Under the pieces are notes generated by a model. It saw only the letters and a list, made by a program, of their open reading frames with translations, searched no databases and was not told the origin of the DNA. Position numbers and translations under genes: made by a program. 64,000 bases of DNA from CAXMRP01 sp965216515 (GTDB lineage Bacteria; Pseudomonadota; Alphaproteobacteria; Rhizobiales; Afifellaceae): NCBI GenBank assembly GCA_965216515.1, contig OZ244173.1, forward strand, positions 1,922,001 to 1,986,000, read 5' to 3'. Of the stretch, positions 9,743-19,107 are shown piece by piece; position 1 is the stretch's first letter; each line of letters opens with the position of its first letter.

Positions 9743-11278
9743 CTACTTCCAGCTCAGCGAGTAGAGACGGACGAGTTCGTCCGGACCCGGTTCGAACGTA
9801 AGATCGCTGGTGTAGGCGTAGTTGCGCACCCAGGTCGAAATCGGAAGCCAATAGACCTGGTCGGTTATGCGTTCAACCGCATTACCATACAGCTCCAGCC
9901 GCTTGTCCCGATCGACAATCGTTTCCGCGCGCCCGAGCCAGTCCTGAAGTTCCGTATCGCCGGAATAGTCCTCTTTGTTGGCACCGAAGAACAACCCGAT
10001 CAGCGCCGACACGTCGTTCACGGAGTACGAGCCCCATGACAGCTGATACGACGCCGTCTTGCCCTCGATCTGCAGCTTGTGCAGGCCGGGATATTCCATC
10101 GTGCGCAATGTGACCCGGATACCGATCTTGGCGACATCCGCCGCAATGGCTTCCGCCACCGGCTGCAAAATCGGCACGGTGTACAATTCGACATCGAAAC
10201 CCGATTCGTATCCGGCCTTTTTCATCAAGGCCTTTGCCTTGTCGAGACTTTGCTCGTAGGGGACGGCCCGCGCGACCACGCAACCGAACTGCCTGTCATA
10301 GCAGGGAGCGTCGATGACACGAGACGAACCACGGATCAGATTGTCGACGATGGCCTGGCGATCGACGGCATGGGCAATCGCCCGGCGCACATCGACATTC
10401 TGCATTGCCTCGTGGCCCGAGCGGCCGGCTGCGTCCATAGAGAAGAACAGGACACGCATGGCCTCGACCTGATTGCCGACGAAATTGGGCAGCTTGCCGA
10501 TTTCGCGGGTATCGTCAGCGCTGATATTCCAGATGATGTTGGCGCGGCCGGCCAGCAATTCGGCGACCTGGGTTTGTGCATCAGGAACTTCGCGGATGTC
10601 GATGAAGCGAATGCGCTTGCTGCCTTTCGGGCTCCCCTCAAAATAGTCGTCGTTGCTTTCCAGCCGGTGCGCCTTGCCGATTTCCAGCTTGACCGGCTTG
10701 TAGGGGCCGGTTCCAACCGGATTGGCCTGGAATTCGGTCAAACCCACAGCCTGGTGATATTTGGCCGGGTAAATCGGCAGCGACATTGCGAGATAGTCAA
10801 GCGCGGCCGGAAACGGCCCCTTGGAAATCACACGCACCTTATAGGGATCGACGACAACGGCCTTGTCGATCCAGGTGCTGTTGCGCGGCACACGCACCTT
10901 GCTTTCCGGATTGGTGGCCCAGTTCAGCGTATAGGCCACATCTTCGGCGGTAAACGGATCGCCATTGTGAAACTTGACGTCCTTCCTGAGGTCGAACTCC
11001 AGGGTCAAATCGTCGATCCGGCGCCAGGCAGTGGCCAGAAGCGGTTTGTAGGAGAAATCCGACGGATCGCGATAGATCAGCGTATCATAGACCATGAGCG
11101 CGAATTCCATGGTCGTGCGGCGCGTGCTGAAATAGAGGTCGGTATTGTCGATCGTGCCCAAGACGACGCGCAAGGTGTCGTCAGACTTTCCAGCCTGAGC
11201 TATTTGCGGCGTCAGAGACAATGCCCCTGCGGCTACGGCACAGACAATTGAACATATACTCCATTTTCGCCTGTTCAT
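9743..11278 (-). CDS. Periplasmic substrate-binding protein of a Dpp/Opp-type ABC transporter (SBP family 5)
   Basis: The 511-residue protein has a Sec signal peptide, basic MNRRK followed by a hydrophobic stretch and an AQA cleavage site near residue 29. The mature part shows SBP family 5 hallmarks: DTLIYRDPSDFSYKPLLATAW near residue 90, LEFDLRKDVKFHNGDPFTAEDV, and the VDRQAIVDNLIRG segment. It captures the substrate and delivers it to the DppBC-like permeases encoded downstream. GGGAGTGACGTCCG precedes the start. It is the first gene of the operon, so the promoter should lie in 11279-11588. Related proteins bind peptides, glutathione, nickel or opines, so substrate identity stays open; the neighbouring gamma-glutamyltransferase and amidases favour a peptide or amide. 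Confidence 0.9.
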   Translation of the reverse strand: MNRRKWSICSIVCAVAAGALSLTPQIAQAGKSDDTLRVVLGTIDNTDLYFSTRRTTMEFALMVYDTLIYRDPSDFSYKPLLATAWRRIDDLTLEFDLRKDVKFHNGDPFTAEDVAYTLNWATNPESKVRVPRNSTWIDKAVVVDPYKVRVISKGPFPAALDYLAMSLPIYPAKYHQAVGLTEFQANPVGTGPYKPVKLEIGKAHRLESNDDYFEGSPKGSKRIRFIDIREVPDAQTQVAELLAGRANIIWNISADDTREIGKLPNFVGNQVEAMRVLFFSMDAAGRSGHEAMQNVDVRRAIAHAVDRQAIVDNLIRGSSRVIDAPCYDRQFGCVVARAVPYEQSLDKAKALMKKAGYESGFDVELYTVPILQPVAEAIAADVAKIGIRVTLRTMEYPGLHKLQIEGKTASYQLSWGSYSVNDVSALIGLFFGANKEDYSGDTELQDWLGRAETIVDRDKRLELYGNAVERITDQVYWLPISTWVRNYAYTSDLTFEPGPDELVRLYSLSWK

Positions 11279-11588
11279 CGGACGTCACTCCCAAATTTTT
11301 GTGATATGTCCGCAGATGTTAGTTTGCGTTCAAAACAGGCGCCAATGTGGATATGAACACTTTGTATGCCGTTGGGTTATGGCTCCCGGACACGAAACTG
11401 CGGTGCGAACCGGGAATCTGAACACCGCCCCGTGTCGCGCCGGAATCGGCATGGCCCGGCGTAGCTGCCGATACCCTGGCCGCCGGTTTACGATCCCTTG
11501 AACGGCAATCATTCACAGCGGGTATATCGCGAGATCGGGAGGCGGCCCGCGCCGGCGGGACCGCATTGGCGTTGTGGCGGGCCTGCTG
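11279..11588. other. Intergenic region upstream of the Dpp-type operon
   Basis: This 310-base stretch separates two minus-strand units. It must hold the promoter of the binding-protein gene. I see AT-rich sequence at 11290-11380 but no clear consensus promoter, and no hairpin with a T-tract after the TetR gene. Confidence 0.35.
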
Positions 11589-12290
11589 TCAGGTTTCTAC
11601 GAGACGTCCGGGGCGGGATGTCGCGGCATCCTCGCCGTCTATCGGCTGGATCGTGTCCTCAACTTCCGCCAATCCGAGGAAACCGGCAGTAATGAAGGGC
11701 ACAAGCATCGCGTAGGTGCGATCATAGTCGCTGCTCGAGTAGCGTTCGTCGGACAGCCGGTCCAGCCGCCGGCTATGGGCGCCGGCGCTGAAGACCAGCG
11801 CGAGCATGAACTGGAAACCACGATAGATGGCTTCCTCCGAAGCGTCTGGCAGCGCGTTGCTCAACGCTTTCAAATAAAGGCGTGCCACATCATTGTACGC
11901 ACGCTCCATCATCGGCAATGCGATCGGGTCCCAGACAATCCGCCCAATGACCGCCCCATAGTTGCGCCATCCCGGATCACCCTGGGCCAGTTTGCTGAGA
12001 TAGGGATCGACAAAGGCACGCACCAGCGCCTCGACATCCAGCTGCCGATTGCCGAAGAGCCGCTTGTACGTCTCAAGATGGGCCAGCCGTTCTTCGTTCA
12101 GGCTGTTCGCCCGCCGCGCCACGACGGCTTCCAGCAACGTGTCCTTGTTTCGGAAATGATACACAATCTGCGAGATATGCAGACCGGAATGTTCGCTGAT
12201 TTGCCGGAAAGTGACATTTCCGTGCGCCTTTTTTGCAAACAGCTCCTCGGCGGCATCGAGTATCCTGTGCTTGGTGTCCTGCGCGGCCAT
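11589..12290 (-). CDS. TetR family transcriptional regulator
   Basis: The 233-residue protein begins with KHRILDAAEELFAKKAHGNVTF, then a helix-turn-helix ISEHSGLHISQIVYHFRNKDTLLEAV, the standard TetR DNA-binding domain at about residues 7-55. The rest is an all-helical ligand domain with GAVIGRIVWDPIALPMMERAYND, similar to the PsrA/TetR_C_36 type. I start at ATG 12290 because GGGTGA sits at a proper distance; GTG 12296 is the alternative. It lies downstream of the M20 amidohydrolase and upstream of the Dpp-type transporter on the same strand, and probably represses one of them and itself through the dyad at 12367-12386. Effector unknown. Confidence 0.9.
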   Translation of the reverse strand: MAAQDTKHRILDAAEELFAKKAHGNVTFRQISEHSGLHISQIVYHFRNKDTLLEAVVARRANSLNEERLAHLETYKRLFGNRQLDVEALVRAFVDPYLSKLAQGDPGWRNYGAVIGRIVWDPIALPMMERAYNDVARLYLKALSNALPDASEEAIYRGFQFMLALVFSAGAHSRRLDRLSDERYSSSDYDRTYAMLVPFITAGFLGLAEVEDTIQPIDGEDAATSRPGRLVET

Positions 12291-12366
12291 CGTCACCCAA
12301 TTCCCGGAATGCGGTTATCTGGGCAGGAAACTAGGCGGGCTCCCGCCCATTCACAAGCAAGGCGGG

Positions 12367-12386
12367 GTGTATAATTTCAGTTACAC
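12367..12386. promoter_or_regulatory. Inverted repeat upstream of the TetR gene, candidate autoregulatory operator
   Basis: Perfect 5-bp arms GTGTA (12367-12371) and TACAC (12382-12386) flank a 10-base AT-rich centre that contains TTATAC, a possible minus-strand -10 element. Position 77 bases upstream of the TetR start and operator size fit TetR autoregulation. This is inference from the pattern. Confidence 0.4.
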
Positions 12387-12530
12387 GGGATAATGCCGGA
12401 TATTTTGAAGCCATCCGGGCCGTCTTTGTCGTGCCGCGGCAGCCGGACGCCGCCGCGCCACAAATGCTGCCGGGCCGGAATGACGCCTGCGATCAAGGCC
12501 GGTTCAGCCGATTCGGCGCCAGCCTCGCCT

Positions 12531-13700
12531 TCAATTGTCCACCGGCAGGCGCCGTTCCACGATACGCGCCATGATGCTGGCGCCGACTGGCAGGATTTCA
12601 TCGTCAAGGATGAAACCGGGATTGTGAACCGGAACGCCGCCCGCGTGGCCCAGGGTGCAGTAGGCGCCGGGAACAACTCGCAGCATGTCTGCAAAGTCTT
12701 CACTGCCGGTGACGAGATCCGTTGTTTTGGCCGCGTTTTCGGCACCAACGATATCGATTGCCGCATCGAGATATTCCTGCGCCAATTGCTCATCATTGAC
12801 AAGCACGTCGAACACGTCCCGCCACTCGATGTCGATCGTCAAATCAAAGGCCTGGGAGAGCCCGGTGCAAATCGTGCCGATCCGCTCGATCATCAGGGCT
12901 TTGGTTTCCTCATCGAAAAACCGGATGGTCCCTTTCACCTCCGCGGTGTCGGGAACGACATTGTACGCCGATCCGGCATGGATCTGCGTGACGGACAGGA
13001 CTGCCGTGTTCTTGGCCGGAACATTGCGGCTCAGGATTGACTGCAGCGATTGAACGAGTGTGCTCGCGACGACGATGGAATCCTTGGCGTGGTGGGGCAA
13101 TGCGCCGTGGCTTCCAACGCCATTTACAGTGATATCCAAGAAGGACGCACCCGCCATCGCGGTCCCCGGCTTTATGCCGAACTTGTTCGGCTCGACCATG
13201 GGGTTGTTGTGCATCCCGTATATTTCATCGCACGGAAACCGGTCCAGCAGCCCGTCTTCGAGCATTTTCCGGGCGCCGCCCAATCCTTCCTCGGCCGGTT
13301 GAAAAATAAACGTCACGGTTCCGCCGAAGTTCCGGGTTTCCGCCAGATAACGTGCCGCGCCCAGCAACATCGTGGTATGGCCGTCGTGACCGCAACCGTG
13401 GAAGCAACCCGAATTCTTCGACGCATACGGCAGGTTGGTCCGCTCATCCATCGGCAGGGCATCCATGTCGGCGCGAAGACCCAGTCTGCGGCCGTTGTCA
13501 TCCCCGCGTCCTGTCAGCGTTCCGACAACTCCGGTCACCGCCAGTCCGGTGTGAACCTCGATACCCCACGACTCCAACCTTTCGGCAACAATCTTCGATG
13601 TCCGAAACTCTTCAAATCCGATTTCGGGATGCTCGTGAAGATCACGGCGGATTGAGGTCAGTTCATCGCTGTAATCGGCAATTCGCGGTATAACCGGCAA
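12531..13700 (-). CDS. M20 family amidohydrolase (hippurate hydrolase / N-acyl-amino-acid amidohydrolase type)
   Basis: The 389-residue enzyme has the metal motifs of M20D peptidases: RADMDALPM around residues 76-84, HGCGHDGHTTMLLG at 101-114, QPAEEGLGGA at 134-143 and a late EDFADML histidine/glutamate region. These cytosolic Zn or Mn enzymes remove acyl groups from amino acids, as in hippurate, indole-acetyl-amino acid or N-acyl conjugates. HEHPEIGFEE near the N-terminus is also family-typical. The gene starts at ATG 13700 with AGGAGGATAA just upstream. It is alone in its transcript or joined to the TetR gene 240 bases downstream. It could process conjugates imported by the Dpp-type system. 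Exact substrate unknown. Confidence 0.9.
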   Translation of the reverse strand: MPVIPRIADYSDELTSIRRDLHEHPEIGFEEFRTSKIVAERLESWGIEVHTGLAVTGVVGTLTGRGDDNGRRLGLRADMDALPMDERTNLPYASKNSGCFHGCGHDGHTTMLLGAARYLAETRNFGGTVTFIFQPAEEGLGGARKMLEDGLLDRFPCDEIYGMHNNPMVEPNKFGIKPGTAMAGASFLDITVNGVGSHGALPHHAKDSIVVASTLVQSLQSILSRNVPAKNTAVLSVTQIHAGSAYNVVPDTAEVKGTIRFFDEETKALMIERIGTICTGLSQAFDLTIDIEWRDVFDVLVNDEQLAQEYLDAAIDIVGAENAAKTTDLVTGSEDFADMLRVVPGAYCTLGHAGGVPVHNPGFILDDEILPVGASIMARIVERRLPVDN

Positions 13701-13743
13701 GTTATCCTCCTGTTGCTGTCATCGTCGATTGACAAGGCGGTCC

Positions 13744-13772
13744 ATAAAATCGGTACGTCATTGTCAAGTCAA
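13744..13772 (-). promoter_or_regulatory. Candidate promoter of the M20 amidohydrolase gene
   Basis: Read on the minus strand, TTGACT (13767-13772) and TTTTAT (13744-13749) are 17 bases apart. Transcription would start near 13737, about 37 bases before the start codon. The surrounding 13740-13800 stretch is clearly AT-rich. Confidence 0.45.
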
Positions 13773-14250
13773 TATATTATTTGAATACATTGTACCTATA
13801 GATTGCAATGCCTTGTGCCCCTGCTGACAGCTTCGCGCAAACTTCGGACGCAAAGCGGCCGTTGCGGCCGACCCGCACGGACGAAGAACGGCAATTCCGC
13901 CATGCGCCCGCCGCCGCCCCGTCACCCGGGCGACAGATCGGCTGTAACGGAAATCCCTTGAAATTCAAAGTGTAAGACCAAACGATCGGAGGTGGCTCAG
14001 CCGGTCTCGACTGCGTAACCAGGCAAATTGGGGCAATGGCCCATACCCACACATCAATCCCCGCACCGGAAATCGAATACGGTTGGGACCGGCGCCATTC
14101 AATCCGATCGAGATCCGATTTCACTATCCGAGGGGATAGTTAAAGATCGGGATTTTGGGCCAACGGCTATCCTTCCTAGCTAATTGATTACCCGCGTCGT
14201 ACGGTTTCTTGTGAAGGATGCCACAACTCGGCGACGCGGATGGGGCGGAA
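13773..14250. other. Intergenic region between divergent transcription units
   Basis: About 480 bases lie between the M20 promoter and the racemase-led operon. The only structure I see is the inverted repeat at 14123-14140, ACTATCC / GGATAGT with a 4-base centre, which could be an operator for the plus-strand operon. A minus-strand open frame at 13777-14124 has no ribosome site and no protein-like composition. Confidence 0.4.
14123..14140. repeat. Perfect 7-bp inverted repeat, candidate operator
   Basis: ACTATCC (14123-14129) and GGATAGT (14134-14140) form a perfect dyad with a four-base spacer about 110 bases upstream of the racemase-like gene. No T-tract follows, so a protein-binding site is more likely than a terminator. 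Confidence 0.35.
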
Positions 14251-15024
14251 ATGCAACAGGATCGATCGGTGCACATCCGCGTCATAACGCCGATAACAAC
14301 ACCTGGCTTTCGCAACTTAGGCGATTTTTCGCAAATCACCGGCCCGCACCTGACGATCAGCCTGGCATCGGTTTCCAATGGCCCGGCTTCGATCGAATGT
14401 GCATTTGATACCGCTATTGCCGAGCCGGACACCATTGCCCGGATCATCGAGGCCGAGGCCGACGGGGTTGATGCCGTCGTTATTGATTGCATGGCCGATC
14501 CGGCCCTGTCGCCAGCTCGCGAATGCGTGCGGATTCCGGTTCTGGGCCCGTCCCACACATCAATGCACCTTGCCGGATTGCTGGGTCATGTCTTTTCTGT
14601 CCTGACGGTCTTGCCGAGCATGCGGGTACCGATAGAGAACCTTGCGGCGACGTACGGCCTGACGAGCAAGCTTGCGAGCGTACGTGCAATCGATATCCCG
14701 GTTCTCGAACTCGAAGCGGAGCTGGAAACGACGCATGCGGCGCTGATCGATGCCGCCGAGCAGGCGATTTGCGATGATGGCGCACATGTAATCATATTTG
14801 GATGCACCGGTCTGTTGGGTAGCGCCGATGCGGTCCGTTCCGGCTTGCTGGAACGCGGATACGACATTCCGGTCATAGATCCGGTCCCGGCGACGATTCG
14901 TCTTGCCGAAGCCTTGGTCGCCGGCGGCCTGAGCCATTCCAGGCTCACATATCCGGCACCCCGGAACAAACCGATACACGGCTATCCGGTCCTGAATGTG
15001 CACGCGACGGCGGCCACAGAATGA
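14251..15024 (+). CDS. Asp/Glu/hydantoin racemase family protein
   Basis: This protein of about 257 residues belongs to the two-cysteine racemase fold. VVIDCMADPAL holds the first catalytic-type cysteine (Cys80) and VIIFGCTGLLG the second (Cys185); PVLGPSHTSMHLA and PVIDPVPATIRLAEALV are also typical of hydantoin racemases and maleate isomerase relatives. Such enzymes invert a carbon next to a carbonyl without cofactors. I start at ATG 14251 after GGGGCGGAA; a longer frame to 14218 exists. It overlaps the next permease gene by four bases (ATGA), so it is part of the transporter operon. With the HyuA-like protein downstream it suggests handling of a hydantoin or related chiral ring. Family solid, substrate inferred. 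Confidence 0.82.
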   Translation: MQQDRSVHIRVITPITTPGFRNLGDFSQITGPHLTISLASVSNGPASIECAFDTAIAEPDTIARIIEAEADGVDAVVIDCMADPALSPARECVRIPVLGPSHTSMHLAGLLGHVFSVLTVLPSMRVPIENLAATYGLTSKLASVRAIDIPVLELEAELETTHAALIDAAEQAICDDGAHVIIFGCTGLLGSADAVRSGLLERGYDIPVIDPVPATIRLAEALVAGGLSHSRLTYPAPRNKPIHGYPVLNVHATAATE

Positions 15025-15923
15025 CGGACCTTGCCAATACAGGATGGCACGGCGTCGGGACGAGATTCACGATCCGGCCCGGCCTTTGGTGGCTCGTTCT
15101 TCCCGCCATCATTTTCTTCGCGGTTTTCTTTCTGGCCCCGCTGCTGTCGCTCTTCCTGATCTCTGTCGACAAGCCGATCCCCGGCGTGGTCACCTTCCAG
15201 GGCAACTGGGACCTGGCGAACTTCGAACGCTTTTTCCTGCGCGCCAATTACTATATGGCCGCGTTCCGTTCGGTGGGAATTGCAGTCGCCGTTTCCATTT
15301 GCTGCGTGATCCTGGGGTACCCCCTGGCGTACCTGATCGCCAAAACGGAACACCCCGGCCGAAACACCTTCCTCATGATCCTCGTGCTGGCGGCGATGCA
15401 GCTCGATATGGTCATCAGGCTCTATGGCTTGATGGTGCTGATGGGCGACAACGGCCTAATCAATGCCACCCTCATGCATTTGGGCCTAATCGAGCAGCCG
15501 TGGCCGCTGATGTACAACACATTCGGCGTCATCGTCGGCCTTGTGCAGTTCACCCTCCCCTTCATGGTCCTGTCCCTGATCGGCGCAATTCGTGACATCG
15601 ATCCGTCTCTGGAGGAGGCCGCGCGCAGCCTGGGTGCATCACGGGTGATGACCTTCCGCAAGATCACGATACCGCTGTCCATTCCCGGCATCCTCGCGGG
15701 AACCCTTCTGGTCTTTGCCCTCTCGATCAGTTCCTACGTCGTCCCGGCCTTGATGGGTGGCTGGAAGGTCGTGGTTCTGCCGATCCACATCTATCAGCAG
15801 ATCGCCGAGCTCGGGCAGTGGCAGCTTGGTGCCGCGATCGCCGTGATCACATTCATCATCAGCCTTGCAACCGTGATCGTCTACCGACATCTCGCGGCCC
15901 GCACCTCGGGAGGACGCGCGTGA
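15021..15923 (+). CDS. Spermidine/putrescine-type ABC transporter permease (PotB family)
   Basis: The 300-residue membrane protein has six predicted helices; the first is WWLVLPAIIFFAVFFLAPLL. It carries the EAA loop EEAARSLGASRVMTFRKITIPLSIPGI, the contact site for the ATPase. The long first periplasmic loop with NWDLANFERFF is typical of PotB-like permeases. Its ATG overlaps the stop of the racemase gene and its stop overlaps the start of the second permease, so the three are translationally coupled. PotB-like proteins import polyamines, but also opines, amino-acid derivatives and other cations, so the substrate is open. Confidence 0.93.
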   Translation: MTDLANTGWHGVGTRFTIRPGLWWLVLPAIIFFAVFFLAPLLSLFLISVDKPIPGVVTFQGNWDLANFERFFLRANYYMAAFRSVGIAVAVSICCVILGYPLAYLIAKTEHPGRNTFLMILVLAAMQLDMVIRLYGLMVLMGDNGLINATLMHLGLIEQPWPLMYNTFGVIVGLVQFTLPFMVLSLIGAIRDIDPSLEEAARSLGASRVMTFRKITIPLSIPGILAGTLLVFALSISSYVVPALMGGWKVVVLPIHIYQQIAELGQWQLGAAIAVITFIISLATVIVYRHLAARTSGGRA

Positions 15924-16762
15924 TGAGACTGCGCTTTGGTGGGTCTGCCGGCAAGGAAGAACCGAGGGTCCCCCTCGCCTTCAAACTCGTCGCGGTCATT
16001 GCGCTGATTGTTCTGTTGCTGCCCGTCGGGATCGTGGTCCTGGCCGGGCTCAACGCCGGCGACTTTCTGACGTTCCCGCCACAGGGGCTATCGTTGAGAT
16101 GGGTCAAGGCATTTCTGACATCCGAAACTTACCTGGACGCCTATCTTTTCAGCCTGGGCCTGGCGCTTCTCGCAACCGCGATCTCCACGGTGATCGGCAC
16201 GCTGGCGGCCATCTATCTTGTGCGCTCGCGCTCTCGCCTTGCCGGCATTCTGCGCAGTTTTTTCCTCGCACCGGTCATCCTGCCCGGTGTCGTTCTCGGA
16301 TTGGCGCTTTACGTTTTTTACATCTCCACCGAGTTGGGGCTGGCGCGCAGTCTTCTGGGGTTGCTTATCGGCCATGTGCTGGTCACATTCCCGTTTGTGA
16401 TTGCCGCCGTCACGGCCTCTCTGGTCGGGTTTGACGAGAGCCTTGAGGAGGCCGCCCGCGGCCTCGGCGCCGGTCCGTGGACCGCCTTTCGAAAAGTGAC
16501 ACTCAGATTGATCGCACCGGGAATAACGGCCGGTGCCATTTTCGCGTTCATCGTGTCATTTGGCCAGTTCGAGATGTCGCTCTTCCTGAGCGCGTCCGAC
16601 CTCCAGCCTCTGCCGATCGCGATGTACATATCGCTTCGCTACAAATTCGAACCGATTGCCGCAGCCGCCGGCATTTTCGCGATCGGTCTCGTGATTATTT
16701 CGATGATTGTCACAGCGCATCTCGTCGACATCCGGCGGGCGATTTCCGGTGAGCGCAGATAA
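15923..16762 (+). CDS. Spermidine/putrescine-type ABC transporter permease (PotC family)
   Basis: The 279-residue permease partners the PotB-like protein. It shows a first helix FKLVAVIALIVLLLPVGIVV and the EAA loop EEAARGLGAGPWTAFRKVTL. GGGAGGA at 15908-15914 sets the start at ATG 15923, which shares one base with the preceding TGA; GTG 15920 is possible. A longer frame reaching 15818 is not homologous in its extra part. It ends 35 bases before the binding-protein gene. Confidence 0.93.
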   Translation: MRLRFGGSAGKEEPRVPLAFKLVAVIALIVLLLPVGIVVLAGLNAGDFLTFPPQGLSLRWVKAFLTSETYLDAYLFSLGLALLATAISTVIGTLAAIYLVRSRSRLAGILRSFFLAPVILPGVVLGLALYVFYISTELGLARSLLGLLIGHVLVTFPFVIAAVTASLVGFDESLEEAARGLGAGPWTAFRKVTLRLIAPGITAGAIFAFIVSFGQFEMSLFLSASDLQPLPIAMYISLRYKFEPIAAAAGIFAIGLVIISMIVTAHLVDIRRAISGERR

Positions 16763-16797
16763 CAGCAACTCCAAAGCCGAAACCAAGGGAGGTTACG

Positions 16798-17913
16798 ATG
16801 ACCAATCGACCAAAGCAGAACAAGGGAATTTCCCGCCGAGATGCATTGAAAACGGTGGCCGGCGCCACCGCGCTGCCGATGTTCAACATCAATCATGCCT
16901 GGTCCCAGGACGTCGTTTATGACGGAGGTGTGTTTGATGCCGGCGGCGCCGTGCTGCGGCTGGGAGAGTGGCCGGGCTTCTGGCAGGAACAGATAACCGA
17001 TGTCCTGCTCGCCGAATTCGAAAAGGATTTCAACTGCAAGATCGAGTATGGCGGCAGCTGGCCGTGGTTCCCGAAATATGTCGCCGGTGGTCCGAAAGAC
17101 CCGCCGTTCGACACGAACAACTGGAACCTTGCCGAAATGATGAAGACGGCCAGGGCGGGCGAGTACTTCCTGCCGCTTGAGGAAATCAAGGCAAATGTTC
17201 CAAACACAGCCGACCTGTGGCCGTTCGCCTTCGACAACGGTGTCGGGGTGACATGGGCATACGGCAGAATGTGCTTCTTTTATGATCCCAAAGCAGTCGA
17301 TCCGGCGCCGGTCGGCTTCGAGTCCTTCTGGGAGGACCGCTTCGGCGGCGGCAAGCGCGGCACCTATGTCGCGGTGAATTCGCTACAGATGTTGTTCTTC
17401 ATGACCGCGAGCCATGTATTTGGCGGCGACTTCAAGGACATGGAAGCCGGCTTCGATGCCATGCGGCGCGCGATGCCGATGAAGATCTCCGACTTCACCG
17501 GAAACATGCAGACACTTCTCACCCGCGGCGAAGTGGACATCGCGGTAATGATCGAGGGCGAGGTCTACACGCTCCAGGACCAGGGTGTCAGCGTCGAGAT
17601 TCTGCACTGGGACGAAAAAAAGGCGTTGCTTACCCAGACGTCGACCATCTCGCGATATTCCGAACCGATGCAGAAGAAGCTTGCACTGGCATTGCTCAAC
17701 CGGCGGCTTGATCCTGGGTTCATGACCAAATTCAACTCGGTTTTCCGCTACCGGCCGACCAACAAGCTTGCCGAAATCCCGGACAACATGAAGGACAAGG
17801 GCGTCGTCAACACGGCTGACGCCACCAAGGATTTCTGGATTCCGGATTGGAATTGGTACCTGGACAACGAGCAGGACATCTCCGAAACAACTAACGAGAT
17901 CTTCGCGAGCTGA
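16798..17913 (+). CDS. Extracellular solute-binding protein (PotD-like) with a twin-arginine signal
   Basis: The 371-residue protein starts with a Tat signal: ISRRDALKTVAGATALP at residues 11-27, followed by a likely cleavage site near residue 36. Mature sequence matches SBP family 1/8: LRLGEWPGFW, an NLAEMMKTARAG helix, and VGVTWAYGRMCFFYDPKAV, the hinge segment. It feeds substrate to the PotBC-like permeases encoded just upstream. Use of the Tat route means it folds in the cytoplasm before export, which is fairly common for PotD-type proteins in alphaproteobacteria. The ribosome site GGGAGGTTACG precedes the start. A hairpin follows the gene at 17936-17961. Confidence 0.9.
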   Translation: MTNRPKQNKGISRRDALKTVAGATALPMFNINHAWSQDVVYDGGVFDAGGAVLRLGEWPGFWQEQITDVLLAEFEKDFNCKIEYGGSWPWFPKYVAGGPKDPPFDTNNWNLAEMMKTARAGEYFLPLEEIKANVPNTADLWPFAFDNGVGVTWAYGRMCFFYDPKAVDPAPVGFESFWEDRFGGGKRGTYVAVNSLQMLFFMTASHVFGGDFKDMEAGFDAMRRAMPMKISDFTGNMQTLLTRGEVDIAVMIEGEVYTLQDQGVSVEILHWDEKKALLTQTSTISRYSEPMQKKLALALLNRRLDPGFMTKFNSVFRYRPTNKLAEIPDNMKDKGVVNTADATKDFWIPDWNWYLDNEQDISETTNEIFAS

Positions 17914-17935
17914 TCACACCCAGGTTTGAACCCGA

Positions 17936-17961
17936 ACGGCCGGGCCCTTCGGTCCGGCCGT
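17936..17961 (+). repeat. Stem-loop between binding-protein and ATPase genes
   Basis: An 11-bp stem (ACGGCCGGGCC with its complement, one G-T pair) closes a CTTC loop. No T-tract follows, so it is more likely a 3'-end stabiliser that raises binding-protein mRNA over downstream mRNA than a true terminator. Confidence 0.55.
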
Positions 17962-17990
17962 GATATTGCCTGCAATCGAACGGGACCAAG

Positions 17991-19061
17991 ATGTCAGACG
18001 TCGAGTTGACGGGGCTTGCAAAGCGATACGGTGAGGCTCTCGCCGTCGATGACTTGACCCTTCATATCCCCCAAGGCGAGTTCTTCTCGCTTTTGGGACC
18101 TTCCGGATGCGGGAAGTCGACAACCCTGCGCATGATCGCCGGGTTCGTCCGGCCCAGCGCCGGACGAATTGCCCTCGGCGGCGAGGATGTAACGGATCTT
18201 CCCCCGGAGAAACGCAACATCGGAATCGTCTTTCAGAACTATGCCATCTTCCCGCATCTGAACATCTTCGAAAATATCGCCTTCGGCCTCCGCATGCGAA
18301 AGGTCGAAGAGCGGGAAATCACCAGGCGTGTCCACGAAGCGCTCGAACAGGTCGGTTTGGCTGGCTACGACAAACGATACCAGAAAGAGATTTCCGGCGG
18401 ACAGCAGCAACGTGTCGCCCTGGCGCGTGTTCTGGTGACCCGGCCGCGGATCCTGCTTCTCGACGAACCGTTGTCTGCACTCGACAGGAAATTGCGCGAG
18501 GAGATGAAGATCTGGATCAAGGATCTCCAGCGCGAATTGTCAATCACCACGATCTACGTCACGCACGACCAGGGCGAGGCACTGACGATGTCGGACCGGA
18601 TCGGTGTCATGGACAACGCCCGAATCGTCCAGGTCGGGTCCCCGACGGAGATCTACGAGAGACCGGCAAATCTGTTTGTCACGACATTTATCGGGGAATC
18701 GAACATCCTCGACGTGACCGTGAACCGCATTGACGGCGATTGGGCCTGGATTGTCGCCGACGGCGAGGAGATGCAGGCCCGCGCGGGCACCGATACCCGG
18801 GCGGGCGACGACGCCAAACTGGTTTTGAGGCCGGAAAGCATAATTCTCGGAGAAGCCGCCAGCGCGGCTTGCGACCGCACCGTCACCGTGACGGTTGTTG
18901 ACCGCATCTACGAAGGCGCATTGCTTCGCTACAGGCTGAAATGGGGCGAACAGATCCTCTACTGCGAAACCCAAAACCAGTCACAGAACCAATTGTACGA
19001 GCCGGGCCGGACCGTCGAGCTCGGATGGCCGGCGGATCGGGCCAGCATCATCGGCAAATGA
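17991..19061 (+). CDS. Spermidine/putrescine-type ABC transporter ATP-binding protein (PotA family)
   Basis: The 356-residue ATPase has Walker A GPSGCGKS at residues 36-43, Q-loop FQNYAIFPHL, signature ISGGQQQR at 134-141, Walker B LLLDEPLSALD and switch VTHDQGEA. The last 80 residues form the TOBE regulatory domain (LRPESIILGE). It powers the PotBC-like permeases. The start is ATG 17991, after GGGACCAAG. It lies between the binding protein and the HyuA-like enzyme in the same operon. Confidence 0.94.
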   Translation: MSDVELTGLAKRYGEALAVDDLTLHIPQGEFFSLLGPSGCGKSTTLRMIAGFVRPSAGRIALGGEDVTDLPPEKRNIGIVFQNYAIFPHLNIFENIAFGLRMRKVEEREITRRVHEALEQVGLAGYDKRYQKEISGGQQQRVALARVLVTRPRILLLDEPLSALDRKLREEMKIWIKDLQRELSITTIYVTHDQGEALTMSDRIGVMDNARIVQVGSPTEIYERPANLFVTTFIGESNILDVTVNRIDGDWAWIVADGEEMQARAGTDTRAGDDAKLVLRPESIILGEAASAACDRTVTVTVVDRIYEGALLRYRLKWGEQILYCETQNQSQNQLYEPGRTVELGWPADRASIIGK

Positions 19062-19107
19062 CATCGACGAATTTCAACAACCGGTCTCAGGCGGGAGGAT
19101 CTGTAAC

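Noticed and set aside
13729..13750. Plus-strand TTGACA followed by TAAAAT
   Set aside because: The spacing is only 10 bases, too short for a sigma-70 promoter; the minus-strand pair in the same place fits better.
13777..14124. Minus-strand open frame of 115 codons upstream of the racemase-led operon
   Set aside because: No ribosome site, unnatural composition, and it lies in the AT-rich promoter region; treated as non-coding.
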